Shown here one piece after another: positions 8,512-16,907 of a stretch of DNA of 64,000 nt (position 1 is its first letter; each line of letters begins with the position of its first letter). Origin of the DNA: Bacteroides coprosuis DSM 18011 (GTDB lineage: Bacteria > Bacteroidota > Bacteroidia > Bacteroidales > Bacteroidaceae). Made by a program: the position numbers and the translations under genes. The stretch covers positions 2,162,780-2,226,779 of the forward strand of contig CM001167.1 in NCBI GenBank assembly GCA_000212915.1. The letters are read 5' to 3'. Under the pieces are notes generated by a model that saw only the letters and a list, made by a program, of their open reading frames with translations, made no database searches and was not told the DNA's origin.

Positions 8512-9578
8512 TAGTGTGATTTGTTTTTAAGATGATTGTAAATCAATAAATTGTTTTTTGTGATTACAGTATCCCCCTCTTTTATTCCTTCAAGTATAAA
8601 AGTAGAGTCCTTATATCGGTTGGCTCCCTTTACAAGGTTTACTTGATACTCTTCTCCTCTACGGGTTACAATATGCTGTTCGTTCTCATCAAAGATTAAT
8701 GCTTCTGTGGGTACAACTACTTGTGTTGTTGGGTTGTCTAGTTTTACTTGCACCTCTACAACCATAGAAGGCTTTAATTTAAAACTCTCATTATTTACCA
8801 CAATTAAGGCATGCATTACCTTCTCTTTGGGATCAATAATGGGAGATAGCTGAAAGATTTCTCCCTTAAAAACCTCCTGAGGGTAAGTAGCTGAATGAAT
8901 ATCAACCCTATTCCCTTTTCTTATCAGGGGAATCTGTGTGGGGTGTATTTGTACCTGAATCCAGAGTGTAGATAAATCGGCAATACTTAGCAAATGATCC
9001 TCTTTGCCAATGGTGAGAAAGGGTGTGATGTCTTTCTGAATCACATAACCACTTTGCTTTGCTCGAATCTCAAAAAGATTATCGGCAATCGGTGTACCAT
9101 AAATAGCAAGGGTATTTTGAACTTGAGCCAATTCCTGTTGAGCCAACTCTAAGTTGGACTCTGCTGTGAGGTACTCTTCGTGGGAGAGTAATTGATCTTC
9201 ATACAAACTCTTAGCACTTGCCAATCCTCGTTGTTGAATGGCTACGTTCTTTCGGTTAGCCAACAACTCATTTTGCAGCGCATTATAATGAGGAGACTTA
9301 AAGGTGAGCAGTCGCTCTCCTTTCTGGATAAAATCGCCCATAGCAAAATAGATTTGTTCTACTATTCCTTCTTCGGGTGCTTTGTATTGGTACAGTTTAT
9401 CTTCATTGACTGCAACCAAACCATTGAAGGTAAGAACCTGTTGATGAGCGGTTTTTTCTGCAACAACTTCTTCTAAGATGCGTGGATCAAAAGAATCTGA
9501 AGCAGTACTCTCTGATGTCGAACTAGAGCATGCACTGCAAGTAAGTATGGTAATTAAGAATAGATATTTAGTTTTCAT
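8511..9578 (-). CDS. czcB: Periplasmic adaptor subunit (membrane fusion protein) of metal efflux
   Basis: I start this at the ATG at 9578 because its MKTKYLFLITILTCSACSSS is a lipoprotein-type signal peptide (Cys17 after SA), and because this ATG overlaps the czcC stop as ATGAAAACTAA, as elsewhere in this genome. The 355-residue product has a lipoyl/barrel-sandwich half (KLYQYKAPEEGIVEQIYFAM), a helical hairpin (about 95-150), the second lipoyl half (EIRAKQSGYVIQKDITPFL) and a beta-barrel domain with ATYPQEVFKGEIFQLSPII. It bridges the RND pump and the outer-membrane channel. No extra metal-binding histidine-rich extension is seen. Confidence 0.92.
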   Translation of the reverse strand: MKTKYLFLITILTCSACSSSTSESTASDSFDPRILEEVVAEKTAHQQVLTFNGLVAVNEDKLYQYKAPEEGIVEQIYFAMGDFIQKGERLLTFKSPHYNALQNELLANRKNVAIQQRGLASAKSLYEDQLLSHEEYLTAESNLELAQQELAQVQNTLAIYGTPIADNLFEIRAKQSGYVIQKDITPFLTIGKEDHLLSIADLSTLWIQVQIHPTQIPLIRKGNRVDIHSATYPQEVFKGEIFQLSPIIDPKEKVMHALIVVNNESFKLKPSMVVEVQVKLDNPTTQVVVPTEALIFDENEQHIVTRRGEEYQVNLVKGANRYKDSTFILEGIKEGDTVITKNNLLIYNHLKNKSH

Positions 9579-10845
9579 AATGAGTTGTTTTATGTCCAAG
9601 TGTATAGCGTAATGTGAAGTATTGAGTGTGAAGTTTCCGATCTGTTTCCAATAGAATTTTCTGTCTTTCTTTGTAGGTGTCTGTGAAATCGAGAAACTCT
9701 ATCAAGCTAATGTTCTTTTGGAGTAGATTCTTTAGATAGCTTTGCTGAATCTGCTTCAAACTCTCATCGGTAAAATCTTGTGTTATCTTTTCTCTAAAAG
9801 CAACCAGTTGGTTGTAGGTATTTAGCTCTGTGTGAATCTTGTTTTGCAAAGCTATTCTTTGGGCATCGAGTTTGCTTTGCTCTAAATCCAAAAGCGTTTG
9901 AGCTGCTTTTATGTTCCCTTGATTCCGATTCCATATAGGGAGGGTAAAACGGATACCAAACCCAATGAAATTGGGCCATACCCCTCCATGTCTATCATAA
10001 TTGCCCGATAATCGGATATCGGGAATCTTTTGAGCCTTTTCCAAAGCCAAACTCTTCCTCTTTAGTTGAATCTCTTCTTGCCCCATTTGTAGCAAAGGGT
10101 GGTGCAGTTCGTGCTGCTCTAGAATATCGGGGAGTTCAAAACGTATTGATGAATAATCAATCTCAATCTGCTCTGTAATGCTTCTACCCAAGAGTGAATG
10201 AATCAACTCATTCAGTTGGCTCCAAGCTTGATTTGCTTCCATATATTCTTGCTCCACCACATATTCGGCAGCTTGAATGCGTAGTAAATCGCTGGTAGAG
10301 ATAAAACCTAGCTCTCTCTGCTTTTCGTAGGTTTGTGATACTTGGTGGAGCAAGTCTAGCTCTTCACGGAGGGTTAGCTGATAGGCTTTATAGTAATCTT
10401 TCTCAAAGAGGAGTGAACGAAAATGCAAAAGAGCCTCCTCACTGCTATAGGCTTGCTTAAGACTAGTCAGCCGATGATTCAATCGGGCCAGCTGAACCCC
10501 TTTTTTACGCTTACCCCCTAGTCGAATCTCTTGCTCAATGCCGATAGAGAACTGAGTATTCTTCCCTACCGAACCAATAACTGGAGGTATCACTGTACTT
10601 TCTCCATCTCTTTGGCTCTGGGTACTCCATAGATTCACTTGCTCTAGAGTGAGCTCGGGATTGTTGAATAGTTTGGCTTGTTGAATAGCCGATTCTGCAA
10701 CATACAGTTCAGCCTTTCCCTCTTGGATTTCAATGTTTTGGTTTAAAAATAGTTGTTCTGCCTCTTGGAGAGACCATAGCTCCTGACTAGTGGCTACATG
10801 GGGTAGCTGGAGGAGCCCTATAAACGCTAGAATCTTATATCTCAT
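9568..10845 (-). CDS. czcC: Outer-membrane factor (TolC/CzcC-like) of metal efflux
   Basis: The start chosen is the ATG at 10845, giving a clear signal peptide (MRYKILAFIGLLQLPHVATSQ); an upstream in-frame ATG at 10866 overlaps the promoter. The mature protein of about 400 residues is mostly alpha-helical with two duplicated OEP-type halves (LWSLQEAEQLFLNQNIEIQE; later FGIRFTLPIWNRNQGNIKAA). FTLPIWNRNQG is a hallmark of the CzcC branch. It is the first gene of the operon and provides the outer-membrane exit duct for the pump. Its 3' end overlaps czcB by 11 nt. Confidence 0.92.
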   Translation of the reverse strand: MRYKILAFIGLLQLPHVATSQELWSLQEAEQLFLNQNIEIQEGKAELYVAESAIQQAKLFNNPELTLEQVNLWSTQSQRDGESTVIPPVIGSVGKNTQFSIGIEQEIRLGGKRKKGVQLARLNHRLTSLKQAYSSEEALLHFRSLLFEKDYYKAYQLTLREELDLLHQVSQTYEKQRELGFISTSDLLRIQAAEYVVEQEYMEANQAWSQLNELIHSLLGRSITEQIEIDYSSIRFELPDILEQHELHHPLLQMGQEEIQLKRKSLALEKAQKIPDIRLSGNYDRHGGVWPNFIGFGIRFTLPIWNRNQGNIKAAQTLLDLEQSKLDAQRIALQNKIHTELNTYNQLVAFREKITQDFTDESLKQIQQSYLKNLLQKNISLIEFLDFTDTYKERQKILLETDRKLHTQYFTLRYTLGHKTTHYEN

Positions 10846-10867
10846 TGGTGTATTTGTTTTGCACACA

Positions 10868-10875
10868 CAAAAGTA
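10868..10875 (-). promoter_or_regulatory. Probable -7 promoter element for the czc operon
   Basis: On the minus strand TACTTTTG matches TAnnTTTG and lies 22 nt before the chosen czcC start. A clean -33 TTG at the right spacing is not present, which would fit a promoter needing an activator such as the operon's own response regulator (inference). Confidence 0.45.
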
Positions 10876-11046
10876 GAGCTGAGATATTAAAATGAGATTA
10901 GAATAGAATTAAAATGTAGTAAAGATGGGGGTTGTAACGGATACAGACTTTCTTTACACAACAGTATAAATACAAAAAAGGGTATCCTATACTTACGTAT
11001 AAAACACCCTATCCTATCTATTGGTAGTTGGACTTGAAGTGATGGA

Positions 11047-11931
11047 TTAGCTTTTTATTTCACCACTACCAAACACACAACTACCTGTTATAATTAAGGT
11101 TGGAGCTTTCTCTGTTGATTCGGTTTTATGAAAGGAATAGAACCTCTTATCCGAAAAACTTCCCAGAACAGATTGGCTATTTATGATTACCTTCCAATGA
11201 TTTGGGACATAGAAAACCGCGTTTCCAAACACAATATCAGCATCAATAATGACTTTGTTATTTTTTAATTGAGCACCTCGCAAATCAAATATCACCTGAC
11301 CAAAGACAACACGAATATCTCCCCCTACTATATTTTGAGAAAGGATATGTCGAAATGTAGAACTAAAGATAAAGTCTTCACTCAAGAAATCTGTACTGTC
11401 TTCTGATTGATTAGAGCTAGATTGATTAGAGCTAGATTGAGTATGGCTAGTCTGACTCTCTTCTTCTGCCTTTTGGTTCTCAGCTCCATCTGTAGAACTG
11501 GAACCAGATGAGTTTTCCTTATTAAAAGCTGTTCCGTATTTTTTCTCAAACTCTTTACGCTTATCTTTTTTATAACTAGAATTGCTAAAATACAGATAAA
11601 TCCCAAAACCAATAAGGAAGATAGGCCAAGTGTTTCGGGTGATCAAACGGAGATTTAAGTCTGGGAAGAATAGATCTAGTTTAGGAATAAGAAAAATAGC
11701 ACCCAAAACTATCAGTATGGCACCCGAGGTATTTTGCTTCTTAGAAACACTCCATACCCCTAAGGCGATAAGTAGCATCTGCCACGAGAATACAAAATGG
11801 GTTACTGAGTAGGAAAGTATGCCCATATTTCGTAGAAGAAAGAGTACACCTATAATGATCAACAGTAAAGCAAGGATAGAATTGTTTCCTTTTGGCTTTT
11901 TATAATACTCATATTCGTTTGAACTATTCAT
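11047..11931 (-). CDS. LiaF-like membrane protein with C-terminal cell-wall-stress (DUF2154-type) domain
   Basis: This 294-residue protein has four predicted TM helices in the first 115 residues (ILALLLIIIGVLFLLRNMGI; WQMLLIALGVW; GAILIVLGAIFLI; WPIFLIGFGIYLYF), a basic segment, a low-complexity Ser/Asn/Gln linker (about 140-178) and a C-terminal beta-rich domain (IVGGDIRVVFGQVIFDLRGA then IDADIVFGNAVFYVP). This is the LiaI-LiaF-like membrane part joined to a LiaF C-terminal domain, families associated with envelope-stress signalling. The linker contains a 15-bp tandem duplication (11407-11436). It is monocistronic. A specific role in this organism is not known. Confidence 0.8.
   Translation of the reverse strand: MNSSNEYEYYKKPKGNNSILALLLIIIGVLFLLRNMGILSYSVTHFVFSWQMLLIALGVWSVSKKQNTSGAILIVLGAIFLIPKLDLFFPDLNLRLITRNTWPIFLIGFGIYLYFSNSSYKKDKRKEFEKKYGTAFNKENSSGSSSTDGAENQKAEEESQTSHTQSSSNQSSSNQSEDSTDFLSEDFIFSSTFRHILSQNIVGGDIRVVFGQVIFDLRGAQLKNNKVIIDADIVFGNAVFYVPNHWKVIINSQSVLGSFSDKRFYSFHKTESTEKAPTLIITGSCVFGSGEIKS
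11407..11436. repeat. 15-bp tandem duplication inside the LiaF-like gene
   Basis: TTGATTAGAGCTAGA is repeated twice head to tail, in frame, duplicating five residues of the Ser/Asn/Gln linker. This is probably a length-variable spacer. Confidence 0.8.
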
Positions 11932-12126
11932 AATTTGTTGGTTTTAAATAAGCTATGGTTTTAAGGTCTTTTTTCTATATGTCTATTAAAACTCGATTAT
12001 CTCCTGTTTTGTTCGGAGAGAAGTGTCAACAATTCTTCTAAAATAGTTATAAAAAAGAGATAGATTATATAAAAAGAGAAAGTTTTTTATTTGTATAAAT
12101 ATGTATTGAAAAGCACTCATTTTATG

Positions 12127-12202
12127 CGTCGGTGTCAAAAGAGGGTTGGATCGGTGTCAAAACATCAACATGTCGGTGTCATGTCATTCTCTTGTCGGTG
12201 TC
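12127..12202 (-). repeat. 22-bp-periodic repeat array, copy 2 (four TGTCGGTGTC units)
   Basis: Units CGTCGGTGTC, GATCGGTGTC, TGTCGGTGTC and TGTCGGTGTC start at 12127, 12149, 12171 and 12193, each 22 bp after the previous one. Read on the minus strand it aligns over about 55 bp with the block at 603-665. It lies in the 400-bp spacer between the LiaF-like gene and the end of the trp operon. No gene or hairpin of its own is seen there. Confidence 0.8.
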
Positions 12203-12283
12203 AAAATATAGCTCTTCCTTTAAAACCTTTATTCTATGTATAAAATTCCATTTTAAATGAATTAATATAGATAGCTGCATCTA

Positions 12284-12322
12284 AAAAAAGATGACTTATC
12301 GCCTATGGGTAGATAAGTCATC
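12284..12322 (-). terminator. Terminator of the trp operon
   Basis: The stem GATGACTTATC pairs with GATAAGTCATC. On the minus strand it is followed by seven T and begins 10 nt after the trpA stop. T-runs on both sides mean it could also act in the other direction. Confidence 0.9.
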
Positions 12323-12332
12323 TTTTTGCTCT

Positions 12333-13109
12333 TCATATCTCATTGAGAGATTTGTATAATTCTGAAATAGAATCGTCGGGAGATTTCTCTGTACTTAGCA
12401 AACTAATGAATTTGCTACCAATAATCGCCCCTTGTGCGTATTCAAAAGCATCTTCGAGGGTGGATTTATTGGAGATACCAAAACCGATCAGGCAAGGATT
12501 CTTTAAATTCAAACTCCTTATGCGTTTAAAATACTCTATTTTGGATGAATTGAAAGTAGCTTGTGTACCTGTAGTAGAAGCCGAAGATACCATATAGATA
12601 AACCCATGAGTGACAGCATCAATAGCTCGGATTCTTTTTTCGGAAGTTTCGGGTGTGATTAGCAGAATAAAAGAGAGGTCGTAACGCTCTACAATGGGTT
12701 TATACACTTTTTCGTATTCTTCAAAAGGCAAATCGGGAATGATAACACCATCAACTCCTACTGCCCGACAAGATTGGCAAAACTCCTCAAACCCATATTG
12801 CAATATCGCATTGAAATACCCCATAAAGAGAAGTGGAATATGTATTTTCTGCCTTAGTCCTTGTAACTGACTGAAAAGTTTGGAAAGTGACATTCCATTT
12901 TGGAGTGCCTGAATACTACTTTGTTGAATAACAGGACCATCGGCAATGGGATCTGAAAACGGAATACCTATTTCAACTAAATCGACACCTTGCTTTTCTA
13001 AAGCTAATAATGTAGGCACGGTATCTTCTAAATGAGGGTATCCCGCTGTGAAATAGATAGAAGTGATGTTTCTCTTTTTCTCTTTAAACAATTGATTGAT
13101 TCTATTCAT
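12333..13109 (-). CDS. trpA: Tryptophan synthase alpha chain
   Basis: This 258-residue cytosolic TIM-barrel enzyme cleaves indole-3-glycerol phosphate to indole and glyceraldehyde 3-phosphate and passes indole to TrpB. The catalytic pair is present as Glu46 and Asp57 in VDLVEIGIPFSDPIADGPV; the phosphate-binding loops appear as GFGISNKSTL and GAIIGSKFI. Length is normal. It is the last gene of the operon, and its ATG overlaps the trpF stop by 8 nt. In many bacteria trpA is adjacent to trpB; here, as in other Bacteroidales operons I recall, trpB is at the other end. Confidence 0.97.
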   Translation of the reverse strand: MNRINQLFKEKKRNITSIYFTAGYPHLEDTVPTLLALEKQGVDLVEIGIPFSDPIADGPVIQQSSIQALQNGMSLSKLFSQLQGLRQKIHIPLLFMGYFNAILQYGFEEFCQSCRAVGVDGVIIPDLPFEEYEKVYKPIVERYDLSFILLITPETSEKRIRAIDAVTHGFIYMVSSASTTGTQATFNSSKIEYFKRIRSLNLKNPCLIGFGISNKSTLEDAFEYAQGAIIGSKFISLLSTEKSPDDSISELYKSLNEI

Positions 13110-13722
13110 GATAAAGTGTTTTAATAAAGGTGTTTAACAAATTAATATCTTTGATGCCTGGACGAGTTTCAAACCGACTATTTAAGTCGATACCATAAAG
13201 AAGTGGATGATTCCAGCTTTGTAGAACTGGGGCATCTTCTACCTCTATCCCTCCACTGATAAAAAAGGGTAAATCGCCCTGATATTTATCAAGCAAGGTC
13301 CAATCAAATTTCTTTCCACTCCCTCCCCGCAAATGAGAGGCTGTATCAAACAGTAGATAATCTGCACAAGTAGTGTACTGATGGGCTTGACGGATGGAGG
13401 ATTCATCGGAAACAGAGATGGCTTTTATGATTTCTACCTCTTTGTTTTGTTCCCGAAGAGAGAATATATACGACTGAGATTCCTCTCCATGCAATTGGAT
13501 CGCATCTAGTTGGCACCTCTGAATGTCAGATTGTACTTCATCGAGAGAAGCATTGACAAACACACCCACTCTTTTAGATAAAGTACTAGGTATAATTTCT
13601 TTATGGAGAGTACAATATCGCTTGGACTTCGAGTAAAAGATGAATCCTAAATAATCAACACCCAACTGGGCAACTTCTGCTATATTTGCAGGATCTGTCA
13701 GTCCACAAACTTTGATTTTCAT
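13102..13722 (-). CDS. trpF: Phosphoribosylanthranilate isomerase
   Basis: I choose the ATG at 13722 because it overlaps the trpC stop as ATGA and yields MKIKVCGLTDPANIAEVA, the normal N-terminus with the catalytic Cys in KVCGL. The 206-residue barrel isomerises N-(5'-phosphoribosyl)anthranilate to the CdRP intermediate used by TrpC. Other family blocks are DAIQLHGEE, LLFDTA (catalytic Asp), GGSGKKFDW and FFISGGI. It is separate from TrpC, unlike the fused enterobacterial enzyme. Confidence 0.95.
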   Translation of the reverse strand: MKIKVCGLTDPANIAEVAQLGVDYLGFIFYSKSKRYCTLHKEIIPSTLSKRVGVFVNASLDEVQSDIQRCQLDAIQLHGEESQSYIFSLREQNKEVEIIKAISVSDESSIRQAHQYTTCADYLLFDTASHLRGGSGKKFDWTLLDKYQGDLPFFISGGIEVEDAPVLQSWNHPLLYGIDLNSRFETRPGIKDINLLNTFIKTLYHE

Positions 13723-14501
13723 ACTTCGATATGGTTTAAAGAGATCCACTTTTGTGTTGGTATTAACTCCTTCATCAGTGCCTCTCCCATTAAAAAACCT
13801 TGAAAACCTTTTTCTCTTAAATTCATAAGCATCTCCACAGATTGTATGCCACTCTCCGAAATCTTAACCATCTCTGGAGGCAGTTGGCTTACTAAATTCA
13901 GTGATGTTTGAATATCAGTATGAAAAGTGCTGAGGTTTCTATTATTAATCCCTACCACATCAATATTCTCATGGATATATTCCAATTCGGCTTCATGATG
14001 AACTTCGAGCAATGTATTTAAACCCAACTCTTTTGCCAAACGGGCTAAGTTCTTCAACTTATCTAGGGGCAAAGCAGCCGCTATCAAGAGAATAGCATCG
14101 GCACCCCATGCAGAGGTCTCTAATACCTGATATTCGTCGATAATAAAATCTTTTCGAAGAATGGGCAAATCGGTTAACTCCCTAGCTTGCAACAAATCAC
14201 TAGGTTTTCCTCCAAAGAAAGGAGTATCGGTAAGGATAGACAAAGCACTTACCCCCATACTCTTATAGCGAGGTATAATCTCATCTATACGAGCCTCTTT
14301 TTGTATCCAGCCCAATGAGGGAGATTTTCTTTTAAACTCGGCTATAATACCCAGCGAAGACTGTTGAAGAGCTGCTTTCAGTCTTCCTTGATGCCCATGA
14401 ATAGAGATGTCTTTCTCGAGGGTAGCCACAGGAACTACTTCCTTTTGCATAGCAACAGTCTTCTGCTTTTCAACAAGTATCTGTGTTAATATATTATCCA
14501 T
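13719..14501 (-). CDS. trpC: Indole-3-glycerol phosphate synthase
   Basis: This 260-residue TIM barrel converts CdRP to indole-3-glycerol phosphate. Visible motifs are IIAEFKRKSPSLGWI (catalytic Lys and substrate loop), LPILRKDFIIDEYQV (catalytic Lys), LLEVHHEAELEYI, VVGINNRNLSTF and KISESGI. It starts 4 nt after trpD and its stop overlaps the trpF start. Confidence 0.97.
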   Translation of the reverse strand: MDNILTQILVEKQKTVAMQKEVVPVATLEKDISIHGHQGRLKAALQQSSLGIIAEFKRKSPSLGWIQKEARIDEIIPRYKSMGVSALSILTDTPFFGGKPSDLLQARELTDLPILRKDFIIDEYQVLETSAWGADAILLIAAALPLDKLKNLARLAKELGLNTLLEVHHEAELEYIHENIDVVGINNRNLSTFHTDIQTSLNLVSQLPPEMVKISESGIQSVEMLMNLREKGFQGFLMGEALMKELIPTQKWISLNHIEV

Positions 14502-14505
14502 CCTC

Positions 14506-15501
14506 TCAACTATTTAAGGTTCTAAATTTTTCAAACGTTTGCTGTAAAGCTCCACTCTCCATAGCCCTTTGAGCCTCAGCAATGCACTCTTGCAAAGGTT
14601 TCTTATCAATCAGCTGAATGCCATAAGCGGCATTAACTACGACGGCTTGTTTTTGTGCTAAAGTTGCTTTATTTTGAATCACATTCACAAAGATTTGTGC
14701 TGCTTCTTGAGGTGTCGATCCCCCATAGAGAGCCTCTTGACGTAATTTCTCAAAGCCGATATCTTGTGGATGAATAATAGATTCTTTTTTTCGATCTACT
14801 ACTTTAAAATCACTTGTGAGAGATATTTCATCGTATCCATCAAGAGAATGCACCAGAGCAAAATCTACATCGGTGTGCTGATACATATATTGGTAGAGAC
14901 GTGCCATTTTAAGATTGTAAACCCCTAGAAGTATTTTCTTATTTTGAATGGGATTAATCACAGGACCCAGCATATTGAAAAACGTACGTGTACCGAGTTC
15001 TTTGCGTACCTTGCCAGCAGCCTTCATACCTGTATTAAAGAGAGGAGCATGCAGAAATGTTATATTACACGCATCTAGCGAACGCTCTAAGCGAGAACTA
15101 TCGGAGGTAAATCGGATGCCCAGCTGCTCCATCACGGTAGAAGCCCCACTCACAGAACTCACTCCATAATTACCATGTTTGGCAACTTTATATCCCGCAG
15201 CAGCAACGGTAAAACAAGCGAGTGTCGATATATTAAAGGTGTTTTTGCCATCTCCACCCGTTCCTACAATATCAATAGGATCATAAGATTGCAAACGACT
15301 TAGGTCTTGTTTGTGTCGAAGCATACCCTCGGTAAAACCTAAAAATTCATCAATGGTAATAGGACGCATTTGAAAAACGGAGATCAGAGATGCCAGCGAA
15401 GCATCATTCATCTTTCCCTGAGCCAAAATATCTATTACCTCAATGGCTTCATCACGGTTTAACGTATCCTCATCATATAGTTTTAATAGAATCTGTTTCA
15501 T
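14506..15501 (-). CDS. trpD: Anthranilate phosphoribosyltransferase
   Basis: This 331-residue enzyme joins anthranilate to PRPP. The PRPP-binding loop GTGGDGKNTFNIST and KHGNYGVSSVSGAS are present, as is the metal-binding region (DGYDEISLTS). It has no N-terminal glutamine amidotransferase domain, so it does not supply the missing TrpG activity. Its ATG overlaps the trpE stop (ATGA), so trpE and trpD are directly joined with no room for trpG. Confidence 0.97.
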   Translation of the reverse strand: MKQILLKLYDEDTLNRDEAIEVIDILAQGKMNDASLASLISVFQMRPITIDEFLGFTEGMLRHKQDLSRLQSYDPIDIVGTGGDGKNTFNISTLACFTVAAAGYKVAKHGNYGVSSVSGASTVMEQLGIRFTSDSSRLERSLDACNITFLHAPLFNTGMKAAGKVRKELGTRTFFNMLGPVINPIQNKKILLGVYNLKMARLYQYMYQHTDVDFALVHSLDGYDEISLTSDFKVVDRKKESIIHPQDIGFEKLRQEALYGGSTPQEAAQIFVNVIQNKATLAQKQAVVVNAAYGIQLIDKKPLQECIAEAQRAMESGALQQTFEKFRTLNS

Positions 15502-16907
15502 CTTTTTATAAGTTTAGCATAATGAATAGCCGCTTTTAAGGCTTGTAATTTACTCTTAACCTCTTGCACCTCTCGCTGAGGTTGAGATTGAGCCACGATT
15601 CCCCCGCCTGCTTGATAGTACAATGTATTGTGCTTACTCAAGAAGGTTCGAATGGTAATGGCTTGTGTGAGATCCCCATTCAAACCGATATAGCCAATAC
15701 ACCCACCATAAAAGCCTCTTTTCTGTTTTTCTAAGCCCGTTAAGGCCGAAAGCGCTTTGAGTTTGGGAGAACCCACAAGTGTACCAGCCGGGAAGGTATG
15801 TGCCAATATTTGAAGTGTATTGACAGAAGGATCTACGTATCCAGAAACTCGAGAAACAAGATGGATCACATGAGAGTAAAACTGTACTTGCTTATAGAAC
15901 TCTACATGAACATCTGTGCAGTGTTCTTGCAAATCTTGAGTAGCATAATCTACCAGCATATCATGTTCGGTAATTTCCTTTTCATCTTCGAGAAGACATT
16001 TGGCGAGCTCTTGGTCTTTTTTATCATCGCCAGTACGAAAGTAAGTTCCAGCTATGGGGTCGATGGTTGCTTTCCCTTGCACCACTTTGCAATGCGTTTC
16101 GGGTGATGAACCAAAGATGCGGAATGAACCAAAGTCAAAGTAAAACAAGTAAGGGGAAGGATTGATAGAGCGCAATGAACGATAAACCATAAACTCGTCG
16201 CCCTGAAAAGATTGAGAGAACCCTCTCGACACGACAATCTGTTCTAGCTGCCCACTCTGAGTCAATTGAATTGCTTTTTCTACCTCACGCTGGTGTTCAG
16301 CATCCGAAATGGTAGAAACCTCCTCTCCCTCTATATCAAACTGGTATGAGAGGATACCTCTATTTTGCAAGATTTGCAGCAGCTCTTCGGTTTGCGACTC
16401 CTCTCCTTCTGGACAGTTTTCAACTAATATTAATTCATTCTTATGGGGATTGATAACGATTAAAAACTGATAGAAAAGATAATAAAGTTCGGGTACTTTC
16501 TTATTGTCGGGTTGCTCTTGAGAAGCCAGTTGTGGAAAGGAGTAAAAGTAATTGACAGCTTCATGCCCCATATACCCTAGAACTCCATTGACTAGCCCTT
16601 CTTGTGGGTTGAGAATCTCAAAGCTCTGGATAAAATGATTCAGTTCTTTAAGTACATCAGAGTCTTCTACACTTATCGGCTTCACTTCTTCGTCACAGAA
16701 AGACTGATGAATCAATCCGTTTTCTACTTTAAATTCTGCCAAAGGAAGCACCCCTATAATTGACATACTGTTTTCACTTCCGTGATAATCGGAACTCTCT
16801 AGTAGAGCCGACTTGGGATACAAATCTCTCACCTTCAAGTAAAGGCTCACGGGGGTATCCATATCTGCCAATAAATGGGTGGTACGAATATTGATTTTAG
16901 TTTTCAT
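15498..16907 (-). CDS. trpE: Anthranilate synthase component I
   Basis: This 469-residue chorismate-utilising enzyme makes anthranilate. The tryptophan feedback site is recognisable near the N-terminus (SALLESSDYHGSENSMSIIG, the LLES-x10-S type). Catalytic-domain blocks include FGSSPETHCKV, IAGTYFRTG, ERDM-like ITEHDMLVDYA, LVGSPKLKAL and FYGGCIGYIGLNGD. No amidotransferase domain is fused at the C-terminus. It overlaps trpB by 11 nt (ATGAAAACTAA). Because trpG is absent from the operon, the enzyme must use free ammonia or a PabA-type subunit encoded elsewhere. Confidence 0.96.
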   Translation of the reverse strand: MKTKINIRTTHLLADMDTPVSLYLKVRDLYPKSALLESSDYHGSENSMSIIGVLPLAEFKVENGLIHQSFCDEEVKPISVEDSDVLKELNHFIQSFEILNPQEGLVNGVLGYMGHEAVNYFYSFPQLASQEQPDNKKVPELYYLFYQFLIVINPHKNELILVENCPEGEESQTEELLQILQNRGILSYQFDIEGEEVSTISDAEHQREVEKAIQLTQSGQLEQIVVSRGFSQSFQGDEFMVYRSLRSINPSPYLFYFDFGSFRIFGSSPETHCKVVQGKATIDPIAGTYFRTGDDKKDQELAKCLLEDEKEITEHDMLVDYATQDLQEHCTDVHVEFYKQVQFYSHVIHLVSRVSGYVDPSVNTLQILAHTFPAGTLVGSPKLKALSALTGLEKQKRGFYGGCIGYIGLNGDLTQAITIRTFLSKHNTLYYQAGGGIVAQSQPQREVQEVKSKLQALKAAIHYAKLIKR

